A stretch of 21,280 bases of DNA from a virus. The stretch covers positions 1 through 21,280 of IMG/VR virus record IMGVR_UViG_3300024518_003477; one strand, written 5' to 3'. The notes below the pieces were generated by a model. It was not told where the DNA came from, made no database searches, and worked only from the letters and a program-made list of their open reading frames with translations. A program made the position numbers and the translations under genes. Positions within the stretch are counted from its first letter, which is position 1. The number at the start of each line of letters is the position of its first letter. This document shows, one piece after another, positions 19,291 through 21,280 of the stretch.

Positions 19291-19685
19291 GATAATTGAA
19301 CAAGGGAAACCGTGGCGCTAATAGTCGTCACCCGGACTCCATCGGAAATACTGCTGGAGGTTGTCCTGGGATCCCAACACTGGGCTGCGGAATAGTTGTC
19401 TGCCAGGGCGATATCCATTGAATCCGTTCCGGCGAGCCGGCCCAGGATTTCATGGGCCCAGGAATCCACCGCCCCCTGGGTAGTTTCTTCCGGAAGAGTT
19501 CGGAGGGTTACGGATGCGGTCCCGTCATAGTTCCCCAGAAGCACGGGATGCTCTGTGAAGTCTGAGAATCTAACGACTCCGTAGGGTTTCTCCGCGGTTT
19601 CTGAGGCGCCGGCGGCGTGGAATGTCAGGCCGGAAATGTCGCCCAGGTCCGTTGCCAAAAGTTCGCTGCAAAGTTGCTCGTTCAT
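19287..19685 (-). CDS. Tail terminator-like protein
   Basis: This 132-residue protein starts with a helix (MNEQLCSELLATDLGDISGL). A typical terminator-fold pattern follows: strand VVRFSDFTEHPVLLGNYDGT, a helix QGAVDSWAHEILGRLAG, and C-terminal strands with SDGVRVTTISATVSLVQLS. Length and order match lambda gpU-like tail terminators, which cap the tube and join it to the head. It overlaps the previous gene (stop inside ATGA), has AAGGGA upstream, and is followed by the major tail gene, as expected. Confidence 0.68.
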   Translation of the reverse strand: MNEQLCSELLATDLGDISGLTFHAAGASETAEKPYGVVRFSDFTEHPVLLGNYDGTASVTLRTLPEETTQGAVDSWAHEILGRLAGTDSMDIALADNYSAAQCWDPRTTSSSISDGVRVTTISATVSLVQLS

Positions 19686-20440
19686 CGTTGTTCCCTTTCT
19701 CGCCGTTTAATGGCCTTTTTATACCATGCCAGGGTTGTCTCCTGAGCATCATCAAAGGCCTGGACCTGGCCGGCAAGGGTTAATAGCCCTTCAATATTTA
19801 CGCCGTAATTTGTCAGGAAAACATATCGGCGGTCCGCGTCCCACCGTGCCGCTCCCATTCTCATATGTTTCTGGGCCCAGGATGCGACGTTCTTCCCAAT
19901 GTTGGCGCGGTCTGGCCCGGATTGCAGCCGCCCGGCGGCCACTCCGGCGCCTAACCACCCGCCCTTGTGAATCCCCACCCGCTTGCGGCGGGCCGTCATG
20001 GCCCGGTTGAAAGCGGCATTACTCACCACAATCATAGAAGACCAGGGAAGATTGGGGGGCGGGTTGGCCTTTCCCCTTCGGACTTTATCGATGTGGCGAT
20101 TGATTTCGCTAGGGTCAGATTTGAACTGGCCTGGCTGGACTTCGTTCCATCCAAGTTTCCTTGATTTCAGTCTGGCGCCGCGGCCGCCTTGTTTGATTCT
20201 CCTCAAAAGCTCCGGCCGTTTCGGGGGGACGACGTAGCAAACCCGGCGGGCAGAGCGTTCCATACTCTTCTCGATTGTCTTCTTGGCCTTGGTCGTAAGG
20301 CCCCAGGGTTGAGTCTTGTTGGCAAGGTCTTTACCGAATCGAACCGCCAGCCGGGCGGTGGCCTGGCTTGCGTCCTCTTTGAATTCCTTTGCGAGGCGCT
20401 CCATGGTAATCCCAGGGTTTTCCTCAAATTCCAGCTTCAT
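19682..20440 (-). CDS. Head-tail completion / minor tail protein (gpZ- or gp10-like)
   Basis: This 252-residue protein is very basic, with a helical N-terminus (TMERLAKEFKEDASQATARL) and several Arg/Lys clusters (RRIKQGGRGARLKSRKL, RAMTARRKRVGIHKGGW, KKAIKRREREQR). It has a central segment SSMIVVSNAAFNRAMTA and a strand-like RRYVFLTNYGVNI. Proteins of this size and charge between the head-tail stopper and the tail terminator are often tail-completion proteins like lambda gpZ. Start ATG 20440 overlaps the previous stop (ATGA) and has AGGGGA upstream. The assignment is by position and composition. Confidence 0.65.
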   Translation of the reverse strand: MKLEFEENPGITMERLAKEFKEDASQATARLAVRFGKDLANKTQPWGLTTKAKKTIEKSMERSARRVCYVVPPKRPELLRRIKQGGRGARLKSRKLGWNEVQPGQFKSDPSEINRHIDKVRRGKANPPPNLPWSSMIVVSNAAFNRAMTARRKRVGIHKGGWLGAGVAAGRLQSGPDRANIGKNVASWAQKHMRMGAARWDADRRYVFLTNYGVNIEGLLTLAGQVQAFDDAQETTLAWYKKAIKRREREQR

Positions 20441-20778
20441 ATCCCCTGCTGGTCGTCCCGGAGGGAAATCGTATGGAAGCCGGCGTTCTCCGTAATCCCC
20501 GCAATCCGGAAATCCTCGCCGGCAAAATTGGCCAGTTTGTTCACGTAGGAAAGGGCCGGGTTTGAATATTCCGAAAGGAATTCCTCGGTGGTCACCACTA
20601 ACTGAAAAGAACTCTCCGGCTCTGCCACATCGTCCGGGTAGTCCTCTCCCCTCGTAATGTCGCCTCTGACGGCCTCTACGCCGCCTCCGCCGTCGATGTG
20701 AAGGGAATCACTTCCAAGGACATCGGAGCCCGTACGAGCGAGACAGCGAGCAAGGCCGGCGAGTATGCCGGGTTTCAC
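20437..20778 (-). CDS. Head-tail joining protein (stopper-like)
   Basis: This 113-residue protein has a helical start (LAGLARCLARTGSDVLG), a Gly-rich loop (HIDGGGGVEAVRGDITRG) and a beta-rich C-terminal half (SSFQLVVTTEEFLSEYSNPA, EDFRIAGITENAGFHTISLR ending DDQQGI). The last part has the F.I.GI....G.HTI.LR pattern familiar in head-completion or stopper proteins. GTG 20778 overlaps the previous stop as GTGA, with AAGAG just before it. Position right after head proteins and before the tail-completion gene supports the call. Confidence 0.68.
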   Translation of the reverse strand: MKPGILAGLARCLARTGSDVLGSDSLHIDGGGGVEAVRGDITRGEDYPDDVAEPESSFQLVVTTEEFLSEYSNPALSYVNKLANFAGEDFRIAGITENAGFHTISLRDDQQGI

Positions 20779-21245
20779 CTCTTACGCTTGCCGGCTTTTT
20801 TCGCGGCCTTCTTTGCCGGGGCGGCCTTTTTCGCCGGGGCGGCCGGTTTGCTGGCCTTGGCCGCATTCACCGCGGCCTCTGCTTTGTCAACCGCTGCCTG
20901 AGCGGCCGCAACGATTGCGGTGGCCTTGGCCTCTGCCGTTGCGAGTTCCGCGGCCTTGGCTTCCGCTGCCTGGGTGGCGGCGGAGATTCTGCCATCAATA
21001 GCGGCGGGCGCGGCAGCCTTGGCTGCCCGGCGGTCCTCTAGAATTTTATTCGCATCCGCCAGGCCGGCGGCTGCAAAATCAGCACCTGAATAAGTGCAAG
21101 CAATCCCGGATCCGCTCTTGATTGAAAGCGCCGCCTCACTGGCCGCGGCCTCCACATGGGACGGCGAGCCAATAGCAATCACCTTGGCGGTCCAGTCCCC
21201 GGCCGTTCCCTTGAATTGGACAGCGATGGCCTCCGGAGCTCGCAT
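20775..21245 (-). CDS. Alanine-rich head protein with histone H1-like basic tail
   Basis: This 156-residue protein has three parts: an N-terminal beta-like domain (about 1-50; MRAPEAIAVQFKGTAGDWTA), a long Ala-rich helix with heptad-like spacing (about 65-130; AATQAAEAKAAELATAEAKA and similar), and a basic tail of about 25 residues with PAKKA repeats ending AKKAGKRKR. The tail closely resembles histone H1 or bacterial Hc1-like segments and should bind DNA or acidic surfaces. It comes directly after the major capsid gene (four bases after its stop), so it may be a decoration, connector or internal DNA-binding protein. The start region is duplicated at 1-92. No family name is offered. Confidence 0.75.
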   Translation of the reverse strand: MRAPEAIAVQFKGTAGDWTAKVIAIGSPSHVEAAASEAALSIKSGSGIACTYSGADFAAAGLADANKILEDRRAAKAAAPAAIDGRISAATQAAEAKAAELATAEAKATAIVAAAQAAVDKAEAAVNAAKASKPAAPAKKAAPAKKAAKKAGKRKR

Positions 21246-21280
21246 AGTATTAGGAGGACTCTTGGAGGGTCAGGGCGCCG
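21154..21280. repeat. Terminal direct repeat, right copy (circle closure)
   Basis: Exact copy of the first 127 bases. When the two copies are merged, the major capsid gene is followed directly by the alanine-rich head protein gene, with only a few bases between stop and start. The true unit length is therefore 21,153 bp. Confidence 0.95.

Noticed and set aside
1-21280. tRNA genes, CRISPR arrays and insertion sequences
   Set aside because: No cloverleaf-like segments, regularly spaced repeats with spacers, transposase frames or terminal inverted repeats were seen; gaps between genes are too short to hold them.

Overview
The window is a complete or near-complete genome of a small tailed bacteriophage with siphovirus-like gene order. 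It is G+C-rich and every supported gene lies on the minus strand. The first 127 bases are repeated exactly as the last 127 bases, so the sequence closes on itself as a circle of 21,153 bp (circular, or terminally redundant and permuted). The host cannot be named from the sequence. A short lipoprotein with a Ser after the lipobox Cys suggests, but does not prove, a Gram-negative host.

Reading in the direction of transcription (right to left), the layout is as follows. (1) A regulatory block at 10488-8889 holds a MerR/excisionase-like HTH protein, an HTH_39-like winged-helix protein, a 48-residue AT-hook protein, another winged-helix-like protein and two small basic or zinc-binding proteins, mostly joined by ATGA-type overlaps. 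It ends at strong hairpins near 8849-8898. (2) Two small ORFs follow, then a sigma70-like promoter and the GpA-type large terminase (terL). (3) Downstream of terL is an accessory run: a 63-residue charged protein, a DpdA/TGT-like base exchanger, QueD (6-carboxytetrahydropterin synthase) and an Amidase_3 endolysin. (4) A short intergenic segment carries three evenly spaced palindromic boxes, followed by a Nu1-like small terminase. (5) The head genes are a gpW-position protein, lambda-type portal, ClpP-type prohead protease, scaffold and major capsid protein. (6) Crossing the closure point come connector or completion proteins, a tail-terminator-like protein, a major tail protein, two tail-assembly chaperones, a short tape measure, tail-tip proteins and an 821-residue fibre-like protein with three LamG-type modules. 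(7) Last is a run of very small membrane proteins and a lipoprotein (probable lysis accessory genes), closed by an intrinsic terminator at 10602-10636.

The most striking feature is the dpdA-queD pair inserted between the two terminase genes. QueD makes an early intermediate of 7-deazaguanine (preQ0) synthesis, and DpdA-type enzymes exchange guanine in DNA for such bases. The inferred picture is a phage of only 21 kb that modifies its DNA with a 7-deazaguanine, borrows the missing steps (FolE, QueE, QueC) from its host, and co-transcribes modification with packaging and lysis.

No polymerase, helicase, primase, integrase or recognisable repressor is seen, so replication must rest on the host or on one of the small unassigned proteins. 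No stretch longer than about 180 bases lacks a gene.
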